A stretch of 6,597 bases of DNA from JBFLYE01 sp040756715 [NCBI: bacterium] (GTDB taxonomy: Bacteria > UBA9089 > UBA9088), in assembly GCA_040756715.1 (NCBI GenBank), contig JBFLYE010000081.1, forward strand, positions 1-6,597. Reading direction: 5' to 3'. Positions 1-6,576 of this stretch are shown here, piece by piece (position 1 is the stretch's first letter; each line of letters opens with the position of its first letter). The notes beneath the pieces were generated by a model. It did no database searches. It worked only from the letters and a program-made list of their open reading frames with translations, and was not told the origin of the DNA. The translations under genes were made by a program, and so were the position numbers.

Positions 1-89
1 CAAAATTTCTTAAAAGGTGGATGAATTTTTAAACAGCTAAACACACCCTATCTATTTTTGCACTAAGTGATGGAAGATACTATAAAAGC

Positions 90-1187
90 TTATTCCTCAG
101 AAACCCTCTTTATCTCACAACCTGGAAAATAGAAAGAAAGTATCTCATAGTATGTAAAACCAAGCTTTCCCATTTCCTTTGCTCCCCATTGGCATAGACC
201 TACACCATGTCCATATCCTTTTCCAGTAAAGACAAAAGAATCTTTTGTTTGCTCTATATCAAACAATGTGCTTCTTATAAGATTTTCTCCCATTGCCTTT
301 CTAAATTTAGAACCTAGCATTTGGTAATTTCCCCTTGAATGCTTTATGATTATCTTCTCACACCTTCCATTTTCGGGGTATTTGCTTATTGAATAAATCT
401 TTCTAAGACTAAGCCTTTTTTCTATTTCTATTGATTTAATCTTTGCCTTCCAATGGTAATCTGGTGCCTTAGAACAATATGGACAGACCACACCAGAAAG
501 ATAGGGGATATATTTTCCTCCCTCCCAGGTGTAAGCCGAATTTCCTGTCCTTCCCCCGCAAACTGAATGATAATAAACATAGGCAAGGCTATCTCCATAA
601 TAAAGAAACTCTCCCTTTGTCTCATCTACAGCAGAGATCGCCCTTTCATCCTCAGCATTTATTCCAGCATAGACCTGGCAATGAACAGAATTGCACAGGT
701 CAAAGCCTTCTTTCCTATGCTTTCCAAGGTTTCTATAGACAAATGTCCTGGCAATAACAGCCTGAGCCTTTACTGTCTCAAAAGGCCATTTTGGGTTTAT
801 CTCCATCTTGATCACGCCATAGAGGTAATTTTCAATATCAATGATGTTGATAGCAAGCAGATTCCCCTGATTTATATTTATTTCAATATCTCCCCGATAC
901 CTTCTTTTTCCAATTATGATATGTGAATTTATTGGCTCAATTATTATAGGTGGCTGAAAAATGCCGTAGCCTTCTATTTTTATAAGACGATGATTTGCTT
1001 CTAAAGAAAGAGGGGTCTCATATCTCCTTATAATTTTTCCATCAGGGCTGGTTATTTCATAGTATCCAGAGGAAGAAACAAGAAGATTCTTTTCCTTTGC
1101 CACACAAACCCTTATCTCAAAACAAAAGGAGGGTTTTAGGAATAATAGAAGAAAAAAAATTGTAAATTTTAAATTTGCAATTTTCAA
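90..1187 (-). CDS. Exported SpoIID/LytB-domain protein, probable peptidoglycan-acting enzyme
   Basis: The 365-residue protein has an N-terminal signal peptide (about 1-23: a basic start, then TIFFLLLFL) and a SpoIID/LytB domain. It shows the diagnostic GVIKMEINPKWPFETVKAQAVIARTF (124-149, split here as GVIKMEINPKW and PFETVKAQAVIARTF), in which Glu129 matches the catalytic acid position of SpoIID lytic transglycosylases. YHSVCGGRT (206-214) and the C-terminal GYGHGVGLCQWGAKEMG (324-340) are also typical. SpoIID cleaves glycan strands lacking stem peptides in Bacillus; homologues in non-sporulating bacteria have less certain roles. Ten cysteines, including C210 and a CPYC pair (235-238), are notable for an exported protein and could bind metal or form disulfides. 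The start is TTG at 1187; the in-frame pilT stop is only 3 nt upstream, so no earlier start exists, and later GTG starts would lose the signal peptide. No Shine-Dalgarno is visible, so translation probably depends on coupling to pilT. Confidence 0.9.
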   Translation of the reverse strand: MKIANLKFTIFFLLLFLKPSFCFEIRVCVAKEKNLLVSSSGYYEITSPDGKIIRRYETPLSLEANHRLIKIEGYGIFQPPIIIEPINSHIIIGKRRYRGDIEININQGNLLAINIIDIENYLYGVIKMEINPKWPFETVKAQAVIARTFVYRNLGKHRKEGFDLCNSVHCQVYAGINAEDERAISAVDETKGEFLYYGDSLAYVYYHSVCGGRTGNSAYTWEGGKYIPYLSGVVCPYCSKAPDYHWKAKIKSIEIEKRLSLRKIYSISKYPENGRCEKIIIKHSRGNYQMLGSKFRKAMGENLIRSTLFDIEQTKDSFVFTGKGYGHGVGLCQWGAKEMGKLGFTYYEILSFYFPGCEIKRVSEE

Positions 1188-1193
1188 TTTTTA
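1159..1193. repeat. Degenerate heptanucleotide tandem repeat at the pilT/spoIID-like junction
   Basis: Five consecutive 7-base units read on the plus strand: ATTGTAA, ATTTTAA, ATTTGCA, ATTTTCA, ATTTTTA. All begin ATT and end in A. The array contains the pilT stop codon, the 3-nt gap, the TTG start and roughly the first ten codons of the downstream gene. Short heptanucleotide repeats are known from cyanobacteria (STRR sequences) and similar AT-rich arrays occur in other genomes; whether this one is a genome-wide family here cannot be seen from one window. Confidence 0.6.
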
Positions 1194-2396
1194 GATAGGT
1201 CTTTGAGCAGAAGAAGATGGGGGCATACCAGGTATATTGATTGATGGTTTTTGGAGAGAAGAGAATGGGGCTACACCAGGAGTCGGGCTTGGCGCTGGCC
1301 TTTGAGGTGGAGGCTGTTCCATTGGTCTACTTAAAGTAGGAGAAGGGGGTGCCATTCCAAAGCTTGCTTTATCAACTGCCCTAAGATATGCATCCTCCTT
1401 TGTTATCTTGTTTTTCATTACTAGCATCTTTAAGCATTGGTCCATTGATTGCATCCCATCCTTTGCTCCTGTCTGGATTATTGAGGGCATCTGATGGGTC
1501 TTTCCCTCCCTTATAAGATTCCTTATCGCAGGTGTTGCCACCATAATCTCACAGGCAACCACCCGACCTTTGCCATCTATTGTGGGAATAAGGGTCTGGG
1601 AAATAACCGCAACCAGAGCCTCTGAAAGCTGTGTCCTTATTTGCTGTTGCTGGTGGGGTGGAAATACATCAACAATTCTGTCAATTGTCTGGGGTGCTGA
1701 ATTTGTATGTAAGGTTGCAAAGACAACATGTCCTGTCTCTGCGGCGGTTAATGCCATCTGGATTGTTTCTAAGTCTCTCATTTCACCAACCAGGATAACA
1801 TCAGGGTCTTCCCTTAATGCACTCCTTAAGGCAATGGCAAAGGAATTTGTATGTGGACCAACCTCCCTTTGATTAACCAGGCATTTCTTATTCTCATGGA
1901 CAAACTCAATTGGGTCTTCAATGGTTAAGATATGGTCTTCCCTTTCAGAGTTAATAATATCAACCATTGAGGCGAGGGTGGTTGATTTTCCACTTCCGGT
2001 TGGCCCGGTAACCAAAATAAGCCCCTTTTTGGAACGGGCAAGACTTCCGCAAACCGGAGGCAAACCCAATTCCTCAATGCTTTTTATCTTTGTAGGAATA
2101 ATTCTAAATGCTGCACCCTCCCCCCTTCTTTGATAGAATGCATTAACCCTGAATCTTCCAATCTCAGCTAGTTCAATGGCAAAGTCTATCTCATGCTTTT
2201 CTTCAAATTGCGCCTTTCTTTCATCGGTTAGAATCTCATAAATCATTTCATGAACCCTATCTTTGGTATATATTTCATTATCTACGGGTGTAAGTGCACC
2301 GTGGATCCTTAAAAGGGGATATGCACCCGAGGAAAGGTGGATATCGGATGCCCCCCTTTCCTTGCATATGATTAAAAGGTCGGATATTTCGTACAT
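1191..2396 (-). CDS. pilT: PilT-type twitching motility (type IV pilus retraction) ATPase
   Basis: This is a cytoplasmic hexameric ATPase of the GspE/PilT family that powers pilus disassembly at the inner-membrane base of type IV pili. The N-terminal PAS-like domain (about 1-100) has the family ASDIHLSSG segment (16-24). The motor domain has Walker A GPTGSGKST (131-139), the Asp box LTIEDPIEF (157-165), Walker B DPDVILVGEMRD (197-208), the His box TGHVVFATLHTN (221-232) and the AIRNLIREGK signature (290-299) characteristic of PilT rather than PilB. The catalytic body ends near residue 347. A Pro/Ser-rich tail (about 348-401) makes the protein about 50 residues longer than typical PilT. The ATG at 2396 is preceded by AGGA (2403-2406) with a 6-nt gap, the clearest ribosome site in the window. 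No pilus structural or assembly gene lies in the window, so the paralogue PilU cannot be excluded, though a lone copy favours PilT. Confidence 0.95.
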   Translation of the reverse strand: MYEISDLLIICKERGASDIHLSSGAYPLLRIHGALTPVDNEIYTKDRVHEMIYEILTDERKAQFEEKHEIDFAIELAEIGRFRVNAFYQRRGEGAAFRIIPTKIKSIEELGLPPVCGSLARSKKGLILVTGPTGSGKSTTLASMVDIINSEREDHILTIEDPIEFVHENKKCLVNQREVGPHTNSFAIALRSALREDPDVILVGEMRDLETIQMALTAAETGHVVFATLHTNSAPQTIDRIVDVFPPHQQQQIRTQLSEALVAVISQTLIPTIDGKGRVVACEIMVATPAIRNLIREGKTHQMPSIIQTGAKDGMQSMDQCLKMLVMKNKITKEDAYLRAVDKASFGMAPPSPTLSRPMEQPPPQRPAPSPTPGVAPFSSLQKPSINIPGMPPSSSAQRPI

Positions 2397-2402
2397 CTTA
2401 AA

Positions 2403-2406
2403 TCCT
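2403..2406 (-). promoter_or_regulatory. Ribosome binding site of pilT
   Basis: AGGA lies 6 nt before the pilT ATG, inside the 15-nt gap after the GAF-GAF-MshEN gene. It is the only Shine-Dalgarno-like site with good spacing among the five genes, and it supports the chosen pilT start. Confidence 0.6.
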
Positions 2407-2411
2407 AAATT

Positions 2412-3905
2412 TTATTCCTTTCCAAACAATCCCTCAATCATATCAACGATATTTCTTTTTGCACCCAATGATGGCTTTATCTCACAATTTGTTATCTTTT
2501 CCATCTCCATTATACAATTAAGGTCAAGGGGATCTGCCATCACAACAGAAAGCTCATTTTCAAATTTCATAATGGGAAGGACAAAATATTTCCTCATAAA
2601 ATCAAGGGGAAGTAAGGATGCAGCCTCTTTGTCGATCATTCTTAGCGTAAGGGTGACATATGGGATGTCTAATTGATGGGAAAGGGCACAATTTAGGGCA
2701 TCTTCGGTTAAAACACCTAAATCTTCAACCAATACCTCTCCCACCTTTTTCCTTACCGGAAGGTATTTTTGAAGATGCAAAGCCTTTTGAAGGTGCTCTT
2801 CGCTTATGAGATTAAAATCCTTAAGCACCTGGCCAATGAGCCTTTTCGGAGCTTCCTCTCCAGAAGGAGCCTCTTCTTTTACCGGCTCCCCTCCAAATAT
2901 ATATGAATAAAGCCTTGCATTTTCAATGGCTAATGCTATCTGATTTGCTAGGAGGGTAAAAAATTCTATTTCGCTCTCATCAAAGCAAGGTTTATCTATT
3001 TTATTTATCGCCTCGATTACCCCAATTGTCTTTGTCTTTCCCTTTAAAGGTGCGGCTATAATGGATTTTGTCTTAAATCCACTTGCCTGGTCAATGTGGG
3101 AGGCAAACCTTTCGTCTTTGCTTACATCTTTTATAACCAATGGCTTGTTATTTTGTGCAACCCAACCGGCAATGCCCTCTCCTGGTGCAAGCCTTATCTC
3201 CCTTATCTTCTGACCCTTTTCTCCCTCGATAACCTCAAAGACAAGCTCATTGGTTATTTCATCAATCAGCATTAAAGATGATACCTCGGCATTCATTGCC
3301 TTGGTTGCCATTCTCATTGAAAGGTTAAGCAATTCCCTTATATTATGACAGGCATTAAGAACAAGCCCAACATCAACCAATATCCTTAAAGCCTTTGCCT
3401 TATAGTTTAATTCCTCCTTAAGCCTGTGGTTTTCAAGTAAAAGGGCGGTAGAGTGGGAAATTGTCTCTAAAAGCTCAAGGTCATCTTTGGTAAATGGCTC
3501 CTTTTCAAGCTTGTTGATAACCTCAATAACACCAAGAAGGTTATCATCAAGGATAATGGGGGTTGCCATAATATTGTAAGTCTTATAGTTTATATCCTCG
3601 GCTATCTTTTTATAAAACCTCTCGTCCTTGTTTACATCAGGCACAACTATACTTTGCTTTGTTTCTGCCACATAGCCTACTATGCCCGTGCCCATCTTTA
3701 CCCTAAATCTCTTTACCTCCTCAGCCTTTTCTCCCTTTGCTACCTTAAAAATAAGTTCATCCCCTTCCTTCAAAAGAAGGCTTCCTGCATCTGTTTCTGT
3801 TATTTCTAAGGTAAGGCTCATTATCTTCTCAAGGACCTCATCCAGAGGAGCAAAAAGAACCATTAAGGAGCTTATTTTATTTAATGCATCTATCCTTTTG
3901 TCCAT
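2412..3905 (-). CDS. Tandem GAF domain protein with C-terminal MshEN/GspE-N-like domain
   Basis: This 497-residue soluble protein has no signal peptide or membrane segment. GAF domain 1 spans about 20-160 and GAF domain 2 about 188-332. The two show parallel motifs, including VPDVNKDERF (88-97) against IKDVSKDERF (258-267), and GVIEVINK (125-132) against GVIEAINK (295-302), which suggests internal duplication. A charged linker (about 338-354) leads to a C-terminal domain (355-497) resembling the N-terminal domain of GspE/PilB/MshE secretion ATPases. It has two repeats, RLIGQVLKDFNLISEEHL with Q379 and KVGEVLVEDLGVLTEDAL with Q411. MshEN domains of this family can bind cyclic di-GMP; here both motifs deviate from consensus, so binding is uncertain. 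There is no Walker A, kinase, cyclase or phosphodiesterase motif. It sits 15 nt upstream of pilT, so a role as ligand sensor for type IV pilus function is inferred. The start is the ATG at 3905; no Shine-Dalgarno is visible. Confidence 0.85.
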   Translation of the reverse strand: MDKRIDALNKISSLMVLFAPLDEVLEKIMSLTLEITETDAGSLLLKEGDELIFKVAKGEKAEEVKRFRVKMGTGIVGYVAETKQSIVVPDVNKDERFYKKIAEDINYKTYNIMATPIILDDNLLGVIEVINKLEKEPFTKDDLELLETISHSTALLLENHRLKEELNYKAKALRILVDVGLVLNACHNIRELLNLSMRMATKAMNAEVSSLMLIDEITNELVFEVIEGEKGQKIREIRLAPGEGIAGWVAQNNKPLVIKDVSKDERFASHIDQASGFKTKSIIAAPLKGKTKTIGVIEAINKIDKPCFDESEIEFFTLLANQIALAIENARLYSYIFGGEPVKEEAPSGEEAPKRLIGQVLKDFNLISEEHLQKALHLQKYLPVRKKVGEVLVEDLGVLTEDALNCALSHQLDIPYVTLTLRMIDKEAASLLPLDFMRKYFVLPIMKFENELSVVMADPLDLNCIMEMEKITNCEIKPSLGAKRNIVDMIEGLFGKE

Positions 3906-3914
3906 CTTATCATT

Positions 3915-3943
3915 ATTTTAACTTCTTTATTTAAAATTGTAAA
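3915..3943 (-). promoter_or_regulatory. Candidate internal promoter before the GAF-GAF-MshEN gene
   Basis: On the minus strand, TTTACA (3943-3938) and TAAAAT (3920-3915) each match 5 of 6 consensus bases with a 17-base spacer. The predicted start of transcription, near 3908, is only about 3 nt from the ATG at 3905, so the message would be almost leaderless; this agrees with the absence of a Shine-Dalgarno sequence. The -35 end overlaps two AT-rich heptamers (3929-3942) of the kind repeated elsewhere in the window, so the match could be a by-product of that sequence style. Confidence 0.3.
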
Positions 3944-3948
3944 GAATT

Positions 3949-4674
3949 TTATTGCCTCCCCTGATTAGCTAACTCTTCTGATATTCCCAATGTAATATCT
4001 ACCTTTGTTCCTTCATCTACCCTCATCCCAGAAATTGGGCTTTGCTTTAAAACAATGGCCTCTGTTCCTGGCTCTAATAGGATATCTCCTAATACAAGAT
4101 TATATTCTTTTATTGTAGAGCTTGCAACATCAAGGCAAAGACCACAAAGGTTTGGCATAAGAAAAGAAGCCTGTTTTTTTCCTGCTGAGACAAGAAGGTT
4201 CACCCTATCCCCCTCTTTTATCCCCTCCTTTTCAGCACTAAATCCTAAAACTATATCCTTTGGTTTTTCTGAGCTGATATATGTGATATTCCCTAATGCA
4301 AGACCAATTCTTGAAAGGATTATCTTGGCAGAATAGAGGTCTTTCCCAATGAGCCTTGGAATAGAAACATTTGGCATTCCAAGGCTTATTACCACCTTTA
4401 TCTTTTCTCCCTTTCTTATCTTCTCCCCTGGTTCTGGCTCCTGGCTAATTACATAATCCTTTGGAATTGTATTGTGGTATGAGCTTTCCTCTATAATCCT
4501 TAACTTATTCTTCCCCAATATCCCCCTGGTTGAAATTATATCCTTTCCCTTTAAATCAGGAACATCGATTAAGACTTCTTTTCTCTCCAAAATAAAAATT
4601 GTAAGGCCGGCAAATAATATTGCTACCAAGAGAAAGGAAAAGAAAAAGATAAGCCCTTTTAGAATTTGTTTCAT
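3949..4674 (-). CDS. Membrane-anchored protein with three PASTA domains
   Basis: The protein has a very short N-terminus (MKQILKG), one hydrophobic transmembrane segment (about 8-29), then three consecutive PASTA repeats at about 34-99, 103-165 and 170-230. Each starts with a P-x-L-x-G-type segment (VPDLKGKD, IPRLIGKD, MPNLCGLC) and ends with a short strand such as VVISLG or VDITLG. PASTA domains are known as extracytoplasmic modules of Ser/Thr kinases and penicillin-binding proteins, and several bind muropeptides or peptidoglycan. No kinase or transpeptidase domain is present, and the ORF is bounded by its own start and stop, so it appears to be a stand-alone protein rather than a fragment. 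Topology is inferred as N-in, C-out. The third repeat carries a CxxC (Cys177, Cys180). The start at 4674 has only a weak GGA three bases upstream. The specific role is unknown; cell-wall sensing or tethering is a reasonable guess, supported by the SpoIID-domain gene nearby. Confidence 0.88.
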   Translation of the reverse strand: MKQILKGLIFFFSFLLVAILFAGLTIFILERKEVLIDVPDLKGKDIISTRGILGKNKLRIIEESSYHNTIPKDYVISQEPEPGEKIRKGEKIKVVISLGMPNVSIPRLIGKDLYSAKIILSRIGLALGNITYISSEKPKDIVLGFSAEKEGIKEGDRVNLLVSAGKKQASFLMPNLCGLCLDVASSTIKEYNLVLGDILLEPGTEAIVLKQSPISGMRVDEGTKVDITLGISEELANQGRQ

Positions 4675-4690
4675 AAATCCAATTAGTAAT

Positions 4691-4733
4691 TTAAGATTGA
4701 AAACAATTCAGGGCAAAAATTCTTAAATCTTAA
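4691..4733. repeat. Short inverted repeat between ilvB and the PASTA gene
   Basis: TTAAGATT (4691-4698) and AATCTTAA (4726-4733) are perfect 8-base inverted copies separated by 27 bases, filling most of the 60-nt gap. The arms are AT-rich and no U-tract follows, so it does not look like an intrinsic terminator. It could be a binding site or chance. Confidence 0.3.
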
Positions 4734-4734
4734 C

Positions 4735-6411
4735 TTACGCAATCCCATCGATCATCTGAGAAAGCCCTGCACCAGCTGGAACCATGGGAAATACATTTTC
4801 ATATCTTGCAATCCTAAAATCAATCAAGACAGGGCCTTTGAATTTAATCGCTTGTTTAATGGCAGAATCTACCTCCTCTTTTTTATTAATCCTTATTCCA
4901 AGCGCACCATAAGCTAAAGCAAGCTTTACAAAATCTGGTGCAATTGCAATGTCTGTATGGGAATACCTCTTCTCATAAAATAGCTCCTGCCATTGCCTGA
5001 CCATTCCAAGATATTGGTTATTCAATATAGCAACCTTAACCGGCAATTTCTCCTGAACACAGGTTGCCAATTCCTGAATATTCATTTGTATAGAGCCATC
5101 GCCGGCAATATCAAATACAATTTGTCCTGGATTTCCCATTGCTGCACCAATTGCTGCCGGAAACCCATAACCCATTGTTCCTAGACCACCCGATGACAAA
5201 AATTGCCTTGGTTTTTTGAATTTATAGTATTGGGCAGCCCACATCTGATTCTGACCAACCTCAGTGGTAATGATTGCCTCTCCCTTGGTTAGTTTATAAA
5301 GCCTCTCAATCACATATTGTGGCTTAAGCTCCTCATTATCTTTGTAGGTTAAGGGATATTTTTCCTTCCATTCGGCTATCTGCTTTACCCATTCACAAAT
5401 CTCGGGTGGCTTTACTATTTTGTTAAGCTCAGCCAATATTGCCTTACAATCACCCACAATCGGGATATTTGCCGGGATATTCTTGCTTATCTCGGCTGGA
5501 TCTATATCAATATGGATTACACTAGCATTTCTTGCAAATTCATCCATTTTTCCCGTTATTCTGTCATCAAACCTTGCGCCAATTGCAATGATTAAATCTG
5601 CCTCAAGTATAGCACTATTTGCATACTTTGTCCCATGCATCCCAAGCATCCCTAAAAATAAAGGGTGCTCTCCCGGGAATGCCCCTAGCCCCATTAAGGT
5701 GCTGGTTATGGGAATTCCTGTCTTCTCAACAAATTCCCTTAATTCCTCTCCCGCATTGCTTGAGATAACGCCACCACCCGAATAAACCACTGGCTTTTTG
5801 GATTTTTGGATTAGCTCGGCTGCCTTTTTTATTTGCCCAGGATGGCCTTTGTAGGTTGGGTTATAGCTCCTTAAAGATACCTCTTTAATCGGCTTATAAA
5901 CTGCCTTATTGGTTGAGACATCTTTTGGAATATCAATAAGAATAGGGCCAGGCCTTCCACTTCTTGCCAGATAGAATGCCTCCTTTACAATGCCGTATAG
6001 GTCGGCGGTATTTTTTACCAGATAATTTTGCTTTGTAATAGGCCTGGTTATTCCAACAATATCTGCCTCCTGAAAGGCATCGTTTCCAATCATTGAGGTA
6101 GGAACCTGACCTGTCAGAGCAACGATTGGGATTGAATCCATATATGCTGTGGCAATCCCGGTAACCAGGTTGGTTGCCCCAGGTCCTGAGGTGGCAATGC
6201 AAACCCCTACCCTTCCGGTTGACCTGGCATATCCATCTGCGGCATGTGCGGCTGCTTGCTCATGCCGAACAAGGACAACCTTTATCTCGGGTGTTTTATA
6301 AAAGACATCAAAAATAGGAAGCACAGCTCCTCCTTGATAGCCAAAGATAACTCTCGTCCCCTCTTCCTTTAATGCTTCAATCAATATTTCAGCCCCTGTT
6401 TTCAATAGCAT
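4735..6411 (-). CDS. ilvB: Acetolactate (acetohydroxyacid) synthase large, catalytic subunit
   Basis: This cytoplasmic ThDP-, Mg- and FAD-dependent enzyme condenses two pyruvates to acetolactate, or pyruvate with 2-ketobutyrate, the first common step of valine, leucine and isoleucine synthesis. The 558-residue length is normal for the family. The N-terminal pyrimidine-binding domain (about 1-170) has [12 protein letters not shown] (24-35), the catalytic Glu51 in [23 protein letters not shown] (74-81) and FQE (113-115). A central domain (about 190-325) contains GARFDDR. The C-terminal domain has the ThDP/Mg motif starting GDG at 437-439 and ending NN at 464-465. Trp474 in RQWQ is typical of true acetohydroxyacid synthases. 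The usual GYPGG appears as GYQGG, a mild variant. The ATG at 6411 gives the normal family N-terminus, but no clear Shine-Dalgarno precedes it. No ilvN/ilvH regulatory-subunit gene follows; a PASTA protein comes 60 nt later. Identity is secure; a catabolic synthase is less likely given Trp474. Confidence 0.97.
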   Translation of the reverse strand: MLLKTGAEILIEALKEEGTRVIFGYQGGAVLPIFDVFYKTPEIKVVLVRHEQAAAHAADGYARSTGRVGVCIATSGPGATNLVTGIATAYMDSIPIVALTGQVPTSMIGNDAFQEADIVGITRPITKQNYLVKNTADLYGIVKEAFYLARSGRPGPILIDIPKDVSTNKAVYKPIKEVSLRSYNPTYKGHPGQIKKAAELIQKSKKPVVYSGGGVISSNAGEELREFVEKTGIPITSTLMGLGAFPGEHPLFLGMLGMHGTKYANSAILEADLIIAIGARFDDRITGKMDEFARNASVIHIDIDPAEISKNIPANIPIVGDCKAILAELNKIVKPPEICEWVKQIAEWKEKYPLTYKDNEELKPQYVIERLYKLTKGEAIITTEVGQNQMWAAQYYKFKKPRQFLSSGGLGTMGYGFPAAIGAAMGNPGQIVFDIAGDGSIQMNIQELATCVQEKLPVKVAILNNQYLGMVRQWQELFYEKRYSHTDIAIAPDFVKLALAYGALGIRINKKEEVDSAIKQAIKFKGPVLIDFRIARYENVFPMVPAGAGLSQMIDGIA

Positions 6412-6478
6412 AAGTTTAAGATATAAAGTTTCATTTTTATTTTACCAATCTAATATAGAGGTTTGCAAGAAAAATTCA

Positions 6479-6507
6479 TTTATAGTTAATTCCATAACGC
6501 TTTACAA
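6479..6507 (-). promoter_or_regulatory. Candidate sigma-70-type promoter for ilvB
   Basis: On the minus strand, TTGTAA (6507-6502) and TATAAA (6484-6479) are separated by exactly 17 bases. The -35 box matches 4 of 6 consensus bases and the -10 box 5 of 6. Transcription would start near 6472, giving a leader of about 60 nt before the ilvB ATG. A second, weaker pair lies downstream, TTGCAA (6468-6463) and TAAAAT (6444-6439) with an 18-base spacer, but it would start transcription only about 20 nt before the gene. The surrounding DNA is AT-rich, so chance matches are likely. Confidence 0.35.
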
Positions 6508-6548
6508 AATGTATGTGTTTAGATAATCTTAAGGAAAACTTTATAAAA

Positions 6549-6576
6549 TTATGAATTTTGAATGTTGAATTTTGAA
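6549..6576. repeat. Heptanucleotide tandem repeat upstream of ilvB
   Basis: Four consecutive 7-base units read on the plus strand: TTATGAA, TTTTGAA, TGTTGAA, TTTTGAA. Within this, the 12-mer TGAATTTTGAAT occurs exactly twice (6552-6563 and 6566-6577), 14 bases apart. The array lies about 40 bp upstream of the candidate ilvB promoter and shows no coding potential. It resembles the array at 1159-1193 in period and AT-rich make-up. Confidence 0.65.

Noticed and set aside
3-32. Possible C-terminal end of a plus-strand gene entering from the left (reading KFLKRWMNF then stop)
   Set aside because: Only nine codons are visible, and another frame gives an equally short tail; nothing distinguishes it from chance.
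49-79. Possible terminator after the SpoIID-domain gene (TATCT with AGATA)
   Set aside because: The stem is only 5 AT-rich bases with a 21-base loop; not a credible terminator.
567-926. 119-codon plus-strand ORF opposite the SpoIID-domain gene
   Set aside because: It is antisense to a well-supported gene and has no recognisable domain or ribosome site.
2263-2676. 137-codon plus-strand ORF opposite the pilT/GAF junction
   Set aside because: It is antisense to two well-supported genes and shows no recognisable motif.
5420-5785. 121-codon plus-strand ORF opposite ilvB, with hydrophobic stretches
   Set aside because: The hydrophobicity arises from the complement of ilvB codons; there is no independent support.
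5933-6202. 89-codon minus-strand ORF inside ilvB
   Set aside because: It lies in another frame of a fully conserved ilvB; its Cys/His/Trp-rich translation resembles no protein family and is a frame shadow.
6444-6463. Small hairpin in the ilvB leader (ACC-TCTA with TAGA-TT-GGT)
   Set aside because: Seven pairs interrupted by a bulge, with a 3-base loop and no U-tract; too weak for a riboswitch or attenuator call.
6501-6527. Plus-strand promoter-like pair TTTACA and GATAAT
   Set aside because: The spacer is only 15 bases and no plus-strand gene start is visible before the window ends.
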